Shown here: in pieces, positions 1 through 8,160 of the stretch
How positions within the stretch are numbered: position 1 is the first letter of the stretch
Layout: each line of letters begins with the position of its first letter
Source of the DNA: Alcaligenaceae bacterium SAGV5
Lineage (GTDB): Bacteria; Pseudomonadota; Gammaproteobacteria; Burkholderiales; Burkholderiaceae_B
Length of the DNA stretch: 64,000 nt
Direction of reading: 5' to 3'
Assembly: GCA_009360345.1 (NCBI GenBank)
Contig: SPDP01000006.1
Span: 287,400-351,399, forward strand
Program-made: the position numbers and the translations under genes
The notes under the pieces: model-generated
Databases searched by the model: none
What the model saw: only the letters and a program-made list of their open reading frames with translations
What the model was told of the DNA's origin: nothing

Positions 1-1
1 G

Positions 2-610
2 CGGGCCAGCGCCGAGCTCGCGGCCTTGCGCGACGAGATACCGGCCGACCGCCAGGTCTGGCTGGACGGCAACCTGATCGACGATCTGGAGCACGTCCAG
101 GCGGGCCAGGGCGTGGTATTCGTGGTCGAGACGCCGGCGCCGCCGCTGCCCGCGCGCGTGGCGGAAAGCTGCGTGTTGCTCGACCGGGTCCAGGATCCCG
201 GCAACGTCGGCTCCATCCTGCGCACTTGCGCGGCGGCCGGCGTGCGCCACGTATTCCTGTCGGACGAGACCGCCTTCGCCTGGTCGCCCAAGGTGCTGCG
301 CTCGGGGCAGGGGGCGCATTTCTCGCTCACCATCCATGAACGGGTCGATTTGCAGGCCCTGCTGCCGCGCCTGGACCTGCCGCTGGTGGCGACCACGCTG
401 GACGATGCCGTCGGCCTCTACAAGGCCGCGCTGCCACGGCACTGCGCCTGGGTCTTCGGCAACGAAGGGCAGGGCGTGCGCGCCGACCTGCAGGCCGCCG
501 CGGCGCTGCGCGTACACATCCCGCAGGAGCCCGTGGCGGAGTCGCTGAACGTGGGCGCGGCGGTGGCGGTGTGCCTGTTCGAGCACCGGCGCCGTTTCGC
601 GCCGGAGTAG
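2..610 (+). CDS. SpoU/TrmH-family RNA 2'-O-methyltransferase, 5' end outside window
   Basis: The reading frame is open to the left edge, so the true start lies outside the window; the TTG at position 26 is only the first possible internal start. About 202 residues of the SPOUT catalytic domain are visible. The three SpoU motifs appear in order: motif 1 LDRVQDPGNVGSILRTC, motif 2 around WVFGNEGQGV, and motif 3 around IPQEPVAESLNVGAAVAV. The family transfers methyl from S-adenosylmethionine to a ribose 2'-OH in tRNA or rRNA through a knotted active site. The exact target RNA cannot be read from this fragment. It ends 18 bp before the convergent VOC gene. Confidence 0.9.
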   Translation, partial: RASAELAALRDEIPADRQVWLDGNLIDDLEHVQAGQGVVFVVETPAPPLPARVAESCVLLDRVQDPGNVGSILRTCAAAGVRHVFLSDETAFAWSPKVLRSGQGAHFSLTIHERVDLQALLPRLDLPLVATTLDDAVGLYKAALPRHCAWVFGNEGQGVRADLQAAAALRVHIPQEPVAESLNVGAAVAVCLFEHRRRFAPE

Positions 611-628
611 GGGAACAGGCCCCGGAGC

Positions 629-1042
629 CTAGGCGGCGTACACCGATTCGAAGGACTTGAACCCCTTCACCTCGATGGGGTTGCCGAACGGGTCGGTGAA
701 GAACATGGTCCATTGTTCGCCGGGCTGGCCCTCGAAGCGGACCTGCGGTTCCAGCACGAATTCCGTGCCGGCTTCCCGCAGGCGCCGCGCCAACGCCTGC
801 CAGTCGTCCAGCAGCAGGATCACGCCCAGGTGCGGCATGGGCACGAGCTTGTCGCCCACGTGGCCCGTGCGTTCGGTCTTGAAGGGCGTGCCCAGGTGTA
901 GCGAGATCTGGTGGCCGAAGAAGTCGAAGTCGACCCAGGTGTCGGTGCTGCGCCCCTCGGCGCAGCCCAGGACGTCGCCGTAGAAACGGCGTGCCTGATC
1001 GAGATCGGTGACGTTGTAGGCCAGGTGGAAAATCGATTGCAT
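629..1042 (-). CDS. VOC-superfamily (glyoxalase/dioxygenase-like) protein
   Basis: This 137-residue protein has the beta-alpha-beta-beta-beta layout of a vicinal-oxygen-chelate protein. It opens with FHLAYNVTDLDQARRFYGDV and ends with a typical FFTDPFGNPIEVKGF segment. Candidate metal ligands are the early His (residue 6), the central HLGV segment and the Glu near the C terminus. It is the last gene of the minus-strand operon that begins at 7852, 31 bp after the 2-hydroxyacid dehydrogenase. VOC proteins include lyases, dioxygenases and isomerases, so only the fold is assigned. In this operon it may act on a catabolic intermediate (inference). Confidence 0.85.
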   Translation of the reverse strand: MQSIFHLAYNVTDLDQARRFYGDVLGCAEGRSTDTWVDFDFFGHQISLHLGTPFKTERTGHVGDKLVPMPHLGVILLLDDWQALARRLREAGTEFVLEPQVRFEGQPGEQWTMFFTDPFGNPIEVKGFKSFESVYAA

Positions 1043-1073
1043 GATGGCGGTCGGTGGATGAAGGATGACGGGG

Positions 1074-2066
1074 TCAGGCCGGAACGGGCAGGCGCCGGGC
1101 TTCCCAGACCTGCGGGTTGACGAGATGGGCGGGCCGGCGTGCCGCCAGGACCTCGATGATCTGGTCGGCGCACTGCTCGGCGGCGGCGCGCAGGGCCTCG
1201 TCCGTGCTGCCGGCAGTGTGGGGCGTCAGCAGCGCGTTGTCCAGTCGGCATAGCGGATGCGCGGCGGGCAGAGGTTCCTGCTCGAAGACGTCCAGCGCGG
1301 CGCCGGCGATGCGCCGGTCGCGCAGCGCCACGGCCAGCGCGTCGGTGTCGATCAGGTCGGCGCGCGCGGTGTTGACCAGGATGGCCGTCGGCTTCATGCG
1401 TGCCAGCGCGGGCGCGTCGATCATGTGCCGGGTGTCGGCCCGGGAAGGCCGGTGCAGCGATATGACGTCGGCCTGCGTCAGCAAGTCGTCCAGGGCCAGG
1501 CAGGCCTGCGCTCCCTGGGCGGCGATCTCATTGGCGGGCACGGCCGGCGAGTACACGATGACGCGCATGCCCAAGCCATGCAAGGCGATCGCGGCGGTCA
1601 GCCGGCCGATGGTGCCGAAACCGACGATGCCCAGGGTCTTGCCATGCAATTCCTGCAACCCGGGCTGGTAGCGGTAGTCCCAGTCGCCGGCGCGCACCGC
1701 ATGGTCGCAGGCGGCCAGCCGCTTGCCCACCGCCAGCATCTGCATGATGGCGTGCTCGGCCACCGAACGGGCATTCGCGGTGGGGGTGTAGACGATGGGG
1801 ATGGACAGCGCGGTAGCGCGCGCCACGTCGATCTTGTTGGTGCCGATGCCGTGGTTGGCGATCACGGCCAGTTGCGTGCCGGCCTCCACGGCGGCGGTAT
1901 CCAGCCCGGCGTTGCGCGTGATCACGGCCTGGCACGGGGCGATCTCGCGGGCCACGATGGCCATGTCGGCCGAACTGGCCATGCGGGCCTCGATACCGGC
2001 GGCCTGAAGGCGGGCGATGCCGGCGGGGTGGATGGGCTGGACGACCAGGCAGACGGGTGGGTTCAT
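1074..2066 (-). CDS. D-isomer-specific 2-hydroxyacid dehydrogenase
   Basis: The protein has 330 residues, the usual size for the family, which interconverts 2-oxoacids and D-2-hydroxyacids with NAD(P)H. The Rossmann motif GIVGFGTIGR is present, followed by the catalytic Arg in NTARADLID, a Glu in DVFEQEP and the catalytic His in LTPHTAGS. The start was placed at MNPPVCLVV because a CTAGGAA ribosome site precedes it and homologous sequence begins there; the frame stays open much further upstream but that part only shadows the neighbouring hydrolase gene. It lies 20 bp downstream of the M20 hydrolase. The substrate is unknown; within the operon it probably reduces or oxidises an acid released by the aldolase or hydrolases (inference). 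Confidence 0.9.
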   Translation of the reverse strand: MNPPVCLVVQPIHPAGIARLQAAGIEARMASSADMAIVAREIAPCQAVITRNAGLDTAAVEAGTQLAVIANHGIGTNKIDVARATALSIPIVYTPTANARSVAEHAIMQMLAVGKRLAACDHAVRAGDWDYRYQPGLQELHGKTLGIVGFGTIGRLTAAIALHGLGMRVIVYSPAVPANEIAAQGAQACLALDDLLTQADVISLHRPSRADTRHMIDAPALARMKPTAILVNTARADLIDTDALAVALRDRRIAGAALDVFEQEPLPAAHPLCRLDNALLTPHTAGSTDEALRAAAEQCADQIIEVLAARRPAHLVNPQVWEARRLPVPA

Positions 2067-2086
2067 CGTGTTCCTAGGAAAGAAAG

Positions 2087-3337
2087 TCAGGGAGCGGCCA
2101 GGACGTCGGCCAGCAGGCGCGTGCCCAGCGCGAAGTCGTCCATGTCCATGTGTTCGTCGGGGTTGTGCGAGCCGTGGTCGTTGCGCACGAACACCATGCC
2201 CGTGGGCACGCCGCGCTGGGCGAACACCGCCGCGTCGTGTCCCGCGCCGCTGGCCATGCGGCGCGCGGCGATGCGGTGGCGGGCCGCGGCGGCATCCAGC
2301 GCCTGCTGGATGCCCGCGTCCATCAGCGCGGGCTCCGAGCCGGTCCGGGGGCCCAGCTCGATGCGCGTGCCGGTCGCTTGCGCCAGCCTGCGCGCATGAG
2401 CTTCCAGCAGGGCATCGACCTCGTCCAGCACGGCGTGGTCCTGGCTGCGCACGTCCACGCAAAGGTCCACTTCCCCGGCCACTTTGCTGAACGCGTGCCG
2501 GGCGGGGTTGGTGGAGAACTTGCCGAAGGTCACAACGAGGTCGCGGCCCTGCGCCTCCAGTTGTTCCCAGTCGTCGTCGATGGCCGCCACCAACAGGGCG
2601 GCGGCGCGCACGGCGTCGCGCCGGCCGGTACGCGGCACGGCGCCCGAATGGGCGTAGCTGCCCAGGATGCGGGCATCGCGATAGCGCAGGCTGCCGCGTA
2701 TGCCGGTGACGATGCCCACCGGCAGCGCCTCGTCCACCAGCACGGGGCCTTGCTCGATGTGCAGTTCGACGAAGCGGGCGATGCGCGCGGGGTCCAGCCA
2801 GGCGCCGCCGAACGCGGCGGGGTCGCCGCCGCATTCGGCCAGGTGCTCGGCCAGCGTGCGGCCGGTGTCGGCGCGCCGCAGTTGCAGCGCGTCGCGGTCG
2901 ACCAGCCCGAATGCAGCCTTGCTGCCCAGGTAGGAGTAGGGAAACCAGGTGCTTTCCTCGGCGCGCACGGCCATCACCGTCACGTCCGCCGGCGGCACGA
3001 ATCCGGCCGCCCGCCAGCCCGCCAGCACCGCCAGTCCGGCCACCACGCCGGCGGCGCCGTCGTAGTTGCCGCCGGCCGGCACCGAGTCCAGGTGCGAACC
3101 CGTCATGACGCGGGGTGCCAGCCGGTCCCGGCCGGGCAACGTCAGGTACAGGTTCAGCGCGGCGTCGCGCGCGATCTCCAGGTCCAGCGTGCGCGCGATG
3201 CGCACGGCCTCGTCATGCGCGCGCTGCTCGCCCGGGCCGTAGGCATCGCGGGTAATGCCGGCCCCGTCGTGGCTGTCGCGGCGCAATTGCGCGAACAGCG
3301 CCGTGGCCAGCGCGAGGTCGGGCGCCGGGATGCTCAT
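2087..3337 (-). CDS. M20-family N-carbamoyl-L-amino-acid hydrolase / allantoate amidohydrolase-like
   Basis: This 416-residue protein carries the dinuclear-metal pattern of the HyuC/AllC branch of peptidase family M20: SHLDSVPAGGNYDGA (His and Asp ligands), the AEES segment, ELHIEQGPVL, and the C-terminal HNPDEHMDMDD His. Family members hydrolyse N-carbamoyl amino acids, ureidoglycolate-type compounds or allantoate to release ammonia and CO2. The start codon overlaps the stop of the upstream racemase-like gene by 4 bp, indicating translational coupling. The presence of an Asp/Glu-racemase-like gene and a creatininase-like gene in the same operon fits degradation of a ureide, hydantoin or carbamoylated compound, but the natural substrate is not known. 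Confidence 0.9.
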   Translation of the reverse strand: MSIPAPDLALATALFAQLRRDSHDGAGITRDAYGPGEQRAHDEAVRIARTLDLEIARDAALNLYLTLPGRDRLAPRVMTGSHLDSVPAGGNYDGAAGVVAGLAVLAGWRAAGFVPPADVTVMAVRAEESTWFPYSYLGSKAAFGLVDRDALQLRRADTGRTLAEHLAECGGDPAAFGGAWLDPARIARFVELHIEQGPVLVDEALPVGIVTGIRGSLRYRDARILGSYAHSGAVPRTGRRDAVRAAALLVAAIDDDWEQLEAQGRDLVVTFGKFSTNPARHAFSKVAGEVDLCVDVRSQDHAVLDEVDALLEAHARRLAQATGTRIELGPRTGSEPALMDAGIQQALDAAAARHRIAARRMASGAGHDAAVFAQRGVPTGMVFVRNDHGSHNPDEHMDMDDFALGTRLLADVLAAP

Positions 3338-4122
3338 CGGGCGGACGGCAGCGCGTAGCTGGATTCGTCGATCGGATCCAGCCGGGTTTCCAGCAGCGTG
3401 CCGTAGTCGCTGATGGCGGTGCGCAGGCCCAGGAGGCGCAGGCAGGCCCAGAAGCAGGCCTGGTTGCTGGTCACGACCGGCTTGCCCAGTTCGCGCTCGA
3501 TCTCGGCGATGACGTCGAAAGTGGCGAGGTTGGTGCAGGAGATGAAGATGGCGTCGGCGTCGGGACGGTCGATCGCGCGGGCCAGCCGGAAGACCATCTC
3601 GGGCGGCACGCGGCCGATGCCGCGGCGCTCTTCCTGGGTCTCGCCCAGGCGCAGGCCTTGCAGCGTCAGCACGTCGAAGCCGTAGTCGCGCAGGAATTTG
3701 TCCTCGCTCTCGTTGACGAAATCGACGTAGGGCGTGCCCACCGCGATCTTGCGGGCGCCCAGCGCGCGCAGCGCCGCCACGACGGCGCCGGCGGTGGCGA
3801 TGGCGGGCGTGCCGGTACGCTGGCTCATGTTGCGGATCAGTTCCGGCAGCGGGCAGATGATCGAGCCCGAGGTGCAGCCGTACGCCACCACGTCGACCTC
3901 GGCCGTGGCCAGTTCGTCGGCGGCGCCGTTCACCGCCTCGGCCATCTTGTAGTAGGACTCTTCGGTGGCGGGGCCCAGCAGCATGGCGCGGGCGGTGTGG
4001 ATGGTCACGCCCTCGGGCGCGAGGCGCCAGAACTCGGGTTCGTTGACGGTGTTGGTGGACGGCACGATCAGGCCGATCTTGGCCTTCCAGCCGTAGGGGC
4101 TATACATGGCGACTGCTTTCAT
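3334..4122 (-). CDS. Asp/Glu racemase superfamily protein, maleate-isomerase/arylmalonate-decarboxylase-like
   Basis: The 262-residue protein has the two-cysteine signature of the superfamily: Cys83 in VAYGCTSGS and Cys196 in IFISCTNLA. The opening KAKIGLIVPSTNTVNEPEF is typical of the maleate isomerase and arylmalonate decarboxylase branch rather than glutamate racemase. Such enzymes use the cysteine pair for proton transfer or cis-trans isomerisation. The start at MKAVAMYSP has an AGGAG ribosome site 8 bp upstream; the open frame upstream of it is a shadow. It overlaps the next gene by 4 bp and follows the aldolase gene by 32 bp. Maleate isomerisation, hydantoin racemisation and malonate decarboxylation all remain possible. 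Confidence 0.85.
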   Translation of the reverse strand: MKAVAMYSPYGWKAKIGLIVPSTNTVNEPEFWRLAPEGVTIHTARAMLLGPATEESYYKMAEAVNGAADELATAEVDVVAYGCTSGSIICPLPELIRNMSQRTGTPAIATAGAVVAALRALGARKIAVGTPYVDFVNESEDKFLRDYGFDVLTLQGLRLGETQEERRGIGRVPPEMVFRLARAIDRPDADAIFISCTNLATFDVIAEIERELGKPVVTSNQACFWACLRLLGLRTAISDYGTLLETRLDPIDESSYALPSAR

Positions 4123-4154
4123 CGAAGACTCCTGGTGTATGAAGGGACGGGGGA

Positions 4155-4937
4155 TCAGCGGCCCGCCGCGCGCTTGAGTTCCTGCGCGGCCGAGCTGAAG
4201 GTGTTGAACAGCGCCGCGGCGTCGTTGGCATAGGGCATCCACCGGATGCCGCGGCCTATCCATTCGGCGGCGCTGGCGGGGTCCTGGCAACTGAAGCCCC
4301 AGGGCACGTCGTGGCGCTGGCAGGTGGCGATGACGTGCTCGGTGGCCTCGACCATGCGCGCGTGCTTCATGTCGCCGGGCACGCCCAGCGCCTGCGACAG
4401 GTCGTCGGGGCCGATCATCACGGCGTCCAGCCCAGGCACGCGGCAGATGGCGTCCAGGTTGTCCAGGCCGCGCTGCGACTCCATCATGGCCACCGTCAGG
4501 GTGTGCTCGTTCATGGCCTGGATCTGCTCCAGCGGCCGGGTCAGCCGGACGTAGTCGGTGTGCGGGCCGCGCATGTTCAGGATGCGTTCGCCGCGCGGGT
4601 GGTACTTGGTGGCGCGCAGGATGGATTCGAGCTGTTCAGCCGTCTCCACGTTGGGCAGCAAGAGGCCCATGGCGCCGGCGTCCAGCGGCCGCGTGTAGTC
4701 GTGCGGCTGCATGCCGGCCGGCCGCACGATGGGCACGATGCCGGCTTCGCGAGCCACCAGGCACAGCGTGCCGACCTCGGCGATGGTGAAGTCGCTGTGC
4801 TCCATCTCGATCAGCACGAAGTCCAGGCCCGTCACGGCCAGCAGCTTCATGAAGCGCGGATGGTGGACCAGCGTGGCCCAGGTGCCGAAGGCCGGTTTGC
4901 CGGCCTGCCAGAGCGCTTTCAGCGGATTGGTGCGCAT
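4155..4937 (-). CDS. HpcH/HpaI-family aldolase (2-keto-3-deoxy-acid or 2,4-dihydroxy-acid aldolase type)
   Basis: The 260-residue protein matches the class II, metal-dependent HpcH/HpaI aldolase fold, which cleaves hydroxy-oxo-acids to pyruvate and an aldehyde. Visible landmarks are the GTWATLVHHPRF opening, the IEMEHSDF segment, the metal-binding Glu in VAMMESQRGL and the second metal site in MIGPDDLSQALG. ATG at 4937 follows the creatininase-like gene by 8 bp, so the two are surely co-transcribed. In this operon it is the most likely step that delivers pyruvate or a related C3 unit to central metabolism (inference). The exact substrate cannot be decided from sequence. Confidence 0.9.
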   Translation of the reverse strand: MRTNPLKALWQAGKPAFGTWATLVHHPRFMKLLAVTGLDFVLIEMEHSDFTIAEVGTLCLVAREAGIVPIVRPAGMQPHDYTRPLDAGAMGLLLPNVETAEQLESILRATKYHPRGERILNMRGPHTDYVRLTRPLEQIQAMNEHTLTVAMMESQRGLDNLDAICRVPGLDAVMIGPDDLSQALGVPGDMKHARMVEATEHVIATCQRHDVPWGFSCQDPASAAEWIGRGIRWMPYANDAAALFNTFSSAAQELKRAAGR

Positions 4938-4945
4938 GGCCGCTC

Positions 4946-5725
4946 CTAGGCCTGGAACGACATCTGGCTGAACTTCCTGGCTGCCTCGGCCAGGTAGTCC
5001 ACCGCGGCGTTCCAGACCTGGTGCCCCTGCTCGGCGGTGGCGCCGGTCGGGTCGCCCTGGGTGCCGATGGGGGCGTAGTCGCTGATGTCGCTGAAGACCG
5101 AGAAACTGGACTTGCCCAGGCTGACCTTGCCGCTGGACACCGTCTTGACGCCGTCCACGAAGGGGCGCAGCGATTCGGTGGCCTGGGCGCGGTCCATGAA
5201 GACCAGCTCGGGGCACTTGGCCAGCGCCACGGAGGTCACCATTTCCGAGGCGTGGCCCGAGGGCGATTTCCTGGTCTTGAACTCCACGCCGCCCACGTCG
5301 CGCATCACCGAGAAGACGTCGATGGTGCCGCCCACCGCGCCATGGCGCCGGCGGAGGTTGCGGCACACGCTTTCGATGGGCCCGAGCGAGCCGGCGTGGA
5401 TGTTGACGAACATGAAGTGGCGGAAACCCTGGCCGGCCAGCCCGTCGCACATCTCATCCAGGTAGCGCTCGAGAGTGGCCATCGATACCGACAGCGTGCC
5501 GGGATAGTCCAGGAACATGGCGGAGTAGTTGACCGGGATGATGGGGGTCACGGCAAAGCCCGTCAGCGCGCCGACCTCGGTGGCGATCATCTCGCACAGC
5601 CGCAGCTCCGCGCCCGTGGCCAGGTGCGAGCCGTACTGCTCGGTGGCGCCCACCGGGACCAGCAGGGTGTCGTGATTCTTCAGGTAGGCGCGGATGTCCG
5701 CGTAGGTGCTGTGGTCGGTTCTCAT
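4946..5725 (-). CDS. Divergent creatininase-family amidohydrolase
   Basis: This 259-residue protein belongs to the creatininase/creatinine amidohydrolase family by overall layout: LLVPVGATEQYGSHL near the N terminus, a central FMFVNIHAGS and SGHASEMVTS further on. The family active site uses a dinuclear metal centre bound by Glu, His, Asp, His and Glu. Here the first Glu (E29) and the central His (H110) are kept, but the TEQHG His is Tyr31 and the following Asp is Glu40, so the metal site must be altered. It is the first enzyme gene of the operon after the two Bug receptors, 148 bp beyond the second. A cyclic amide or ureide substrate is plausible; loss of activity is the alternative. Confidence 0.8.
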   Translation of the reverse strand: MRTDHSTYADIRAYLKNHDTLLVPVGATEQYGSHLATGAELRLCEMIATEVGALTGFAVTPIIPVNYSAMFLDYPGTLSVSMATLERYLDEMCDGLAGQGFRHFMFVNIHAGSLGPIESVCRNLRRRHGAVGGTIDVFSVMRDVGGVEFKTRKSPSGHASEMVTSVALAKCPELVFMDRAQATESLRPFVDGVKTVSSGKVSLGKSSFSVFSDISDYAPIGTQGDPTGATAEQGHQVWNAAVDYLAEAARKFSQMSFQA

Positions 5726-5830
5726 GAAGCGTTCGTCTCGTTCAGGATGGCGGAAGGTCCGCCGTTGGGATGGCTTGCCCGGGGCCGGATGGCAAGGCGG
5801 ACGCGCGGCCGCGCCGGTCCCGGAAATCGC

Positions 5831-5854
5831 GGCCGGGGGAAATGTCGCCCGGCC
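5831..5854. repeat. Intraoperonic stem-loop between receptor and enzyme genes
   Basis: A perfect 7-bp inverted repeat, GGCCGGG and CCCGGCC, separated by 10 bases, lies in the 148-bp gap between the second Bug receptor and the creatininase-like gene. There is no U-run, so it does not look like a classical terminator. It could stabilise the receptor part of the transcript or cause partial termination so that the binding proteins are made in excess (inference). Confidence 0.4.
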
Positions 5855-5873
5855 ATCGCGCGTGGTGGATGCA

Positions 5874-6830
5874 TCATTGGTTCCAGGGCTTGGCCTTCCA
5901 CAGCTCGCGCAGCGAGACGTCCAGCCGCCGCAGGCTGTCCAGGTACTCTTGCGGAGGCAGGTAGCGCACCGGCAGGAAGGATTTCTGCGCGCGATCCAGG
6001 AATACCGGGTCGGCGGCGCAGGTCCGGATGGCGTCGGACAGTGTCTTGACCACCTCGCGGGGCATGCCCTTGGGGCCGGCGAAGCCGCGCATGGAGCCCG
6101 CGACGATGTCGTAGCCGGCTTCCTTGAAGGTGGGCAGCTCGGCGGCCACGGACGAGCGGGAGTCGCTCATCACGCCCAGGATGCGCCAGGGCGAGCCGTT
6201 GCGGAAACTCACGGCTTCGTCCACGTTGGCCATGGTGGTGTCGATCACCTTGCCCAGCAGCGCGGTGCGGGCGGGCGCCGCGCCCTGGAAGGGTACCGGG
6301 GTCAGCTCGATGCCGGCCGACTGCTCCAGCAGCAGCAGCGCGATGTGGCCGGCCGAACCCACGCCCTGCGTGCCCACGGTGAGGCTGCCCGGCTTGGCCT
6401 TGGCCGCGCGCACCAGGTCCTGGATGGTGTGGATGCCGCTGTCGGCGTGCACGCTGATCGTGCCCGGGGCGTCGGCCACCGCGCCCAGGAAGTCGAAGCT
6501 CGCGACGGTGTAGCGGGTCTGGCGCTCGATGGGGATGCTGACCACGCCGGGCGTATTGACGATGCCCAGGGTGTAGCCGTCGGGGGCCGCCGTGGCCAGC
6601 GCGGCCAGGCCGATGTCGCCGCTCGCGCCGGGGCGGTTGGTGACGACGATGGTGGCGCCCTTGATCTGGCCTTCCATGCACTGGGCGACGGTGCGCGCGG
6701 TCAGGTCGGTGCCGGCGCCGGCGCTGAACGGCACGATCATGGTGATGGGGCGGTCGGGGTAGCCGGCGTGCGCGGCGCAGGCGCCGGCCAGCGCGAAGGC
6801 GGAGGCGAGGAAGCGGATGGCGGTTTTCAT
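5874..6830 (-). CDS. Bug-type (TctC family) periplasmic binding receptor
   Basis: About 318 residues with a Sec signal peptide (MKTAIRFLASAFALAGACAAHA, cleaved about residue 22), then the family opening YPDRPITMIVPFSAGAGTD. The typical GDIGLAALATAAPDGYTLGI and GVGSAGHIALLLL segments follow. Bug proteins bind carboxylates, amino acids or related small molecules and normally feed a TctAB permease; no such permease is in the window. I chose the Met that begins the signal peptide; the frame is open for 22 further codons upstream. It is closely related to the next receptor (same SAGAGTDLTAR and IPIER segments), suggesting a tandem duplication. Gap to that gene is 38 bp. Confidence 0.93.
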   Translation of the reverse strand: MKTAIRFLASAFALAGACAAHAGYPDRPITMIVPFSAGAGTDLTARTVAQCMEGQIKGATIVVTNRPGASGDIGLAALATAAPDGYTLGIVNTPGVVSIPIERQTRYTVASFDFLGAVADAPGTISVHADSGIHTIQDLVRAAKAKPGSLTVGTQGVGSAGHIALLLLEQSAGIELTPVPFQGAAPARTALLGKVIDTTMANVDEAVSFRNGSPWRILGVMSDSRSSVAAELPTFKEAGYDIVAGSMRGFAGPKGMPREVVKTLSDAIRTCAADPVFLDRAQKSFLPVRYLPPQEYLDSLRRLDVSLRELWKAKPWNQ

Positions 6831-6868
6831 GGAGGCAGTCCGGTGCGGAGGGAGTGAAGGGGTCGGCA

Positions 6869-7852
6869 TCATTGATTCCAGGGCGAGGCCGCCCACAGTT
6901 TCTCGAACCGGCCCTGCATGCCCGTCAGCAGGGACGAATAGTCGTCACGGGGCAGGTAGCGGACGTTCTGCTCGGCTCCCTTGGCCGCCTGGCGGAATTC
7001 AGGATCGTTGATGGCCTTGTCCACCAGATCGGACAGCGCCTTGAGCGTTTCGGGCGGCGTGCCGCGCGGCGCGCCCAGTCCGCGCAGCGAACCGCTTTCG
7101 ATGGGATAGCCGGCTTCGGCGAAGGTGGGCAGGTCCGCCGCCATGGGGGAGCGGCTGGGGGCCATCTGGCCCAGGATGCGCCACTGCTTGCCCTTGGAGA
7201 AACCGAGGGCCTCGCCCAGGTTGGCGGTGGCGATGTCGATGTGGCCGCCCAGCAGCGCCGTGGCCACGTCCGCCGTGCCCTTGAAGGGGACGTGCCGCAG
7301 CTGTATGCCGGCGGCCTGTTCCAGCAGCAGCATGGAAATATGGCCGGCCGAGCCCACGCCGGCGGTGCCGTAGGTCAGTGTCCCCGGTGCCTTGCGGGCC
7401 GCTTCCACCAGGTCCTGGACGCCGCGCAGGGGGCTGTTTCCGCGCACGCTCAGGGTGCCGGGATCGTCGACGATGTTGGCGACCACGTCGAAGCTGGACA
7501 GGCTGAATTGCGCCCGGCGTTCGATGGGGATGGTCAATACATTGGGTGTATTCAGGATGGACAGCGTGTAGCCATCGGGCGCGGCATTGGCCACCGAGGC
7601 CATGCCGATCTCGCCACCGGCGCCGGCGCGGTTCACCACCACGACGCTGCGGCCCGCATGCTTCTCCATGGTGCGTGCCAGGAGGCGGGCGGTCAGATCG
7701 GTGCCGGCGCCGGCCGAAAACGGCACCACGATGGTGATAGGCCGGTCCGGATAGGCATGGGCCGGGAGCGCAACTGCCAGGGCCAGCGTGGCCAAGGCGC
7801 GGCCCATGCCGCGCCGGGCGGCCGCCGCTAGGAGGGAGGAGGGGGTCTTCAT
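6869..7852 (-). CDS. Bug-type (TctC family) periplasmic binding receptor, paralogue of the neighbour
   Basis: The protein has 327 residues from the Met at 7852, which is preceded by an AGCAGG ribosome site. A signal peptide of about 34 residues ends in ALPAHA. The mature part starts YPDRPITIVVPFSAGAGTD, as in the adjacent receptor, and the two share the PIERR, GVGSAGH and SPWNQ/KPWNQ C-terminal features. It is the first gene of the operon, directly behind the regulatory gap shared with the divergent LysR gene. Two receptors in tandem may broaden ligand range for one pathway. The ligand is unknown. Confidence 0.93.
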   Translation of the reverse strand: MKTPSSLLAAAARRGMGRALATLALAVALPAHAYPDRPITIVVPFSAGAGTDLTARLLARTMEKHAGRSVVVVNRAGAGGEIGMASVANAAPDGYTLSILNTPNVLTIPIERRAQFSLSSFDVVANIVDDPGTLSVRGNSPLRGVQDLVEAARKAPGTLTYGTAGVGSAGHISMLLLEQAAGIQLRHVPFKGTADVATALLGGHIDIATANLGEALGFSKGKQWRILGQMAPSRSPMAADLPTFAEAGYPIESGSLRGLGAPRGTPPETLKALSDLVDKAINDPEFRQAAKGAEQNVRYLPRDDYSSLLTGMQGRFEKLWAASPWNQ

Positions 7853-8160
7853 ACCTGCTTTTCCATTCAAGAGAGAAGGGTGGCGAACGCGGGATTGCGT
7901 GCCGTCTCCTGTGATACCAAGCAAGTGCTGTGCCATGAAGTTGATTGAAATTAATGTGAGTTATTGATTTTTGATTTGTTTTGCTTGTTTTTAGGTGAAG
8001 TTAATCCCACTGCAGGGCATCAGTGTCTGGCACATCGGTCGGTGGGCAAGAGATGCCCGGACAGGCATCCATGGCGTTCATGGTATAAACAAAAATCCTT
8101 AGAGGAAAACGCTTTATTTTTATTCTGAGGTCAAATTTTTTCTATTAATGGGGCGTAAGA
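7853..8160. promoter_or_regulatory. Divergent promoter region between receptor operon and lysR
   Basis: This 308-bp gap is far richer in A+T than its surroundings, with runs around 7940-8000 and 8090-8155, as expected for two back-to-back promoters. It contains no convincing coding frame. One perfect inverted repeat, GATGCC-N6-GGCATC, lies at 8052-8069, and CACTG-N8-CAGTG lies at 8008-8025. Either could be part of a LysR-type operator. I cannot assign -35/-10 boxes with confidence. Confidence 0.6.

Noticed and set aside
2150..3358. 402-codon plus-strand frame
   Set aside because: Antisense shadow of the M20 hydrolase, whose metal-binding motifs are clear on the minus strand.
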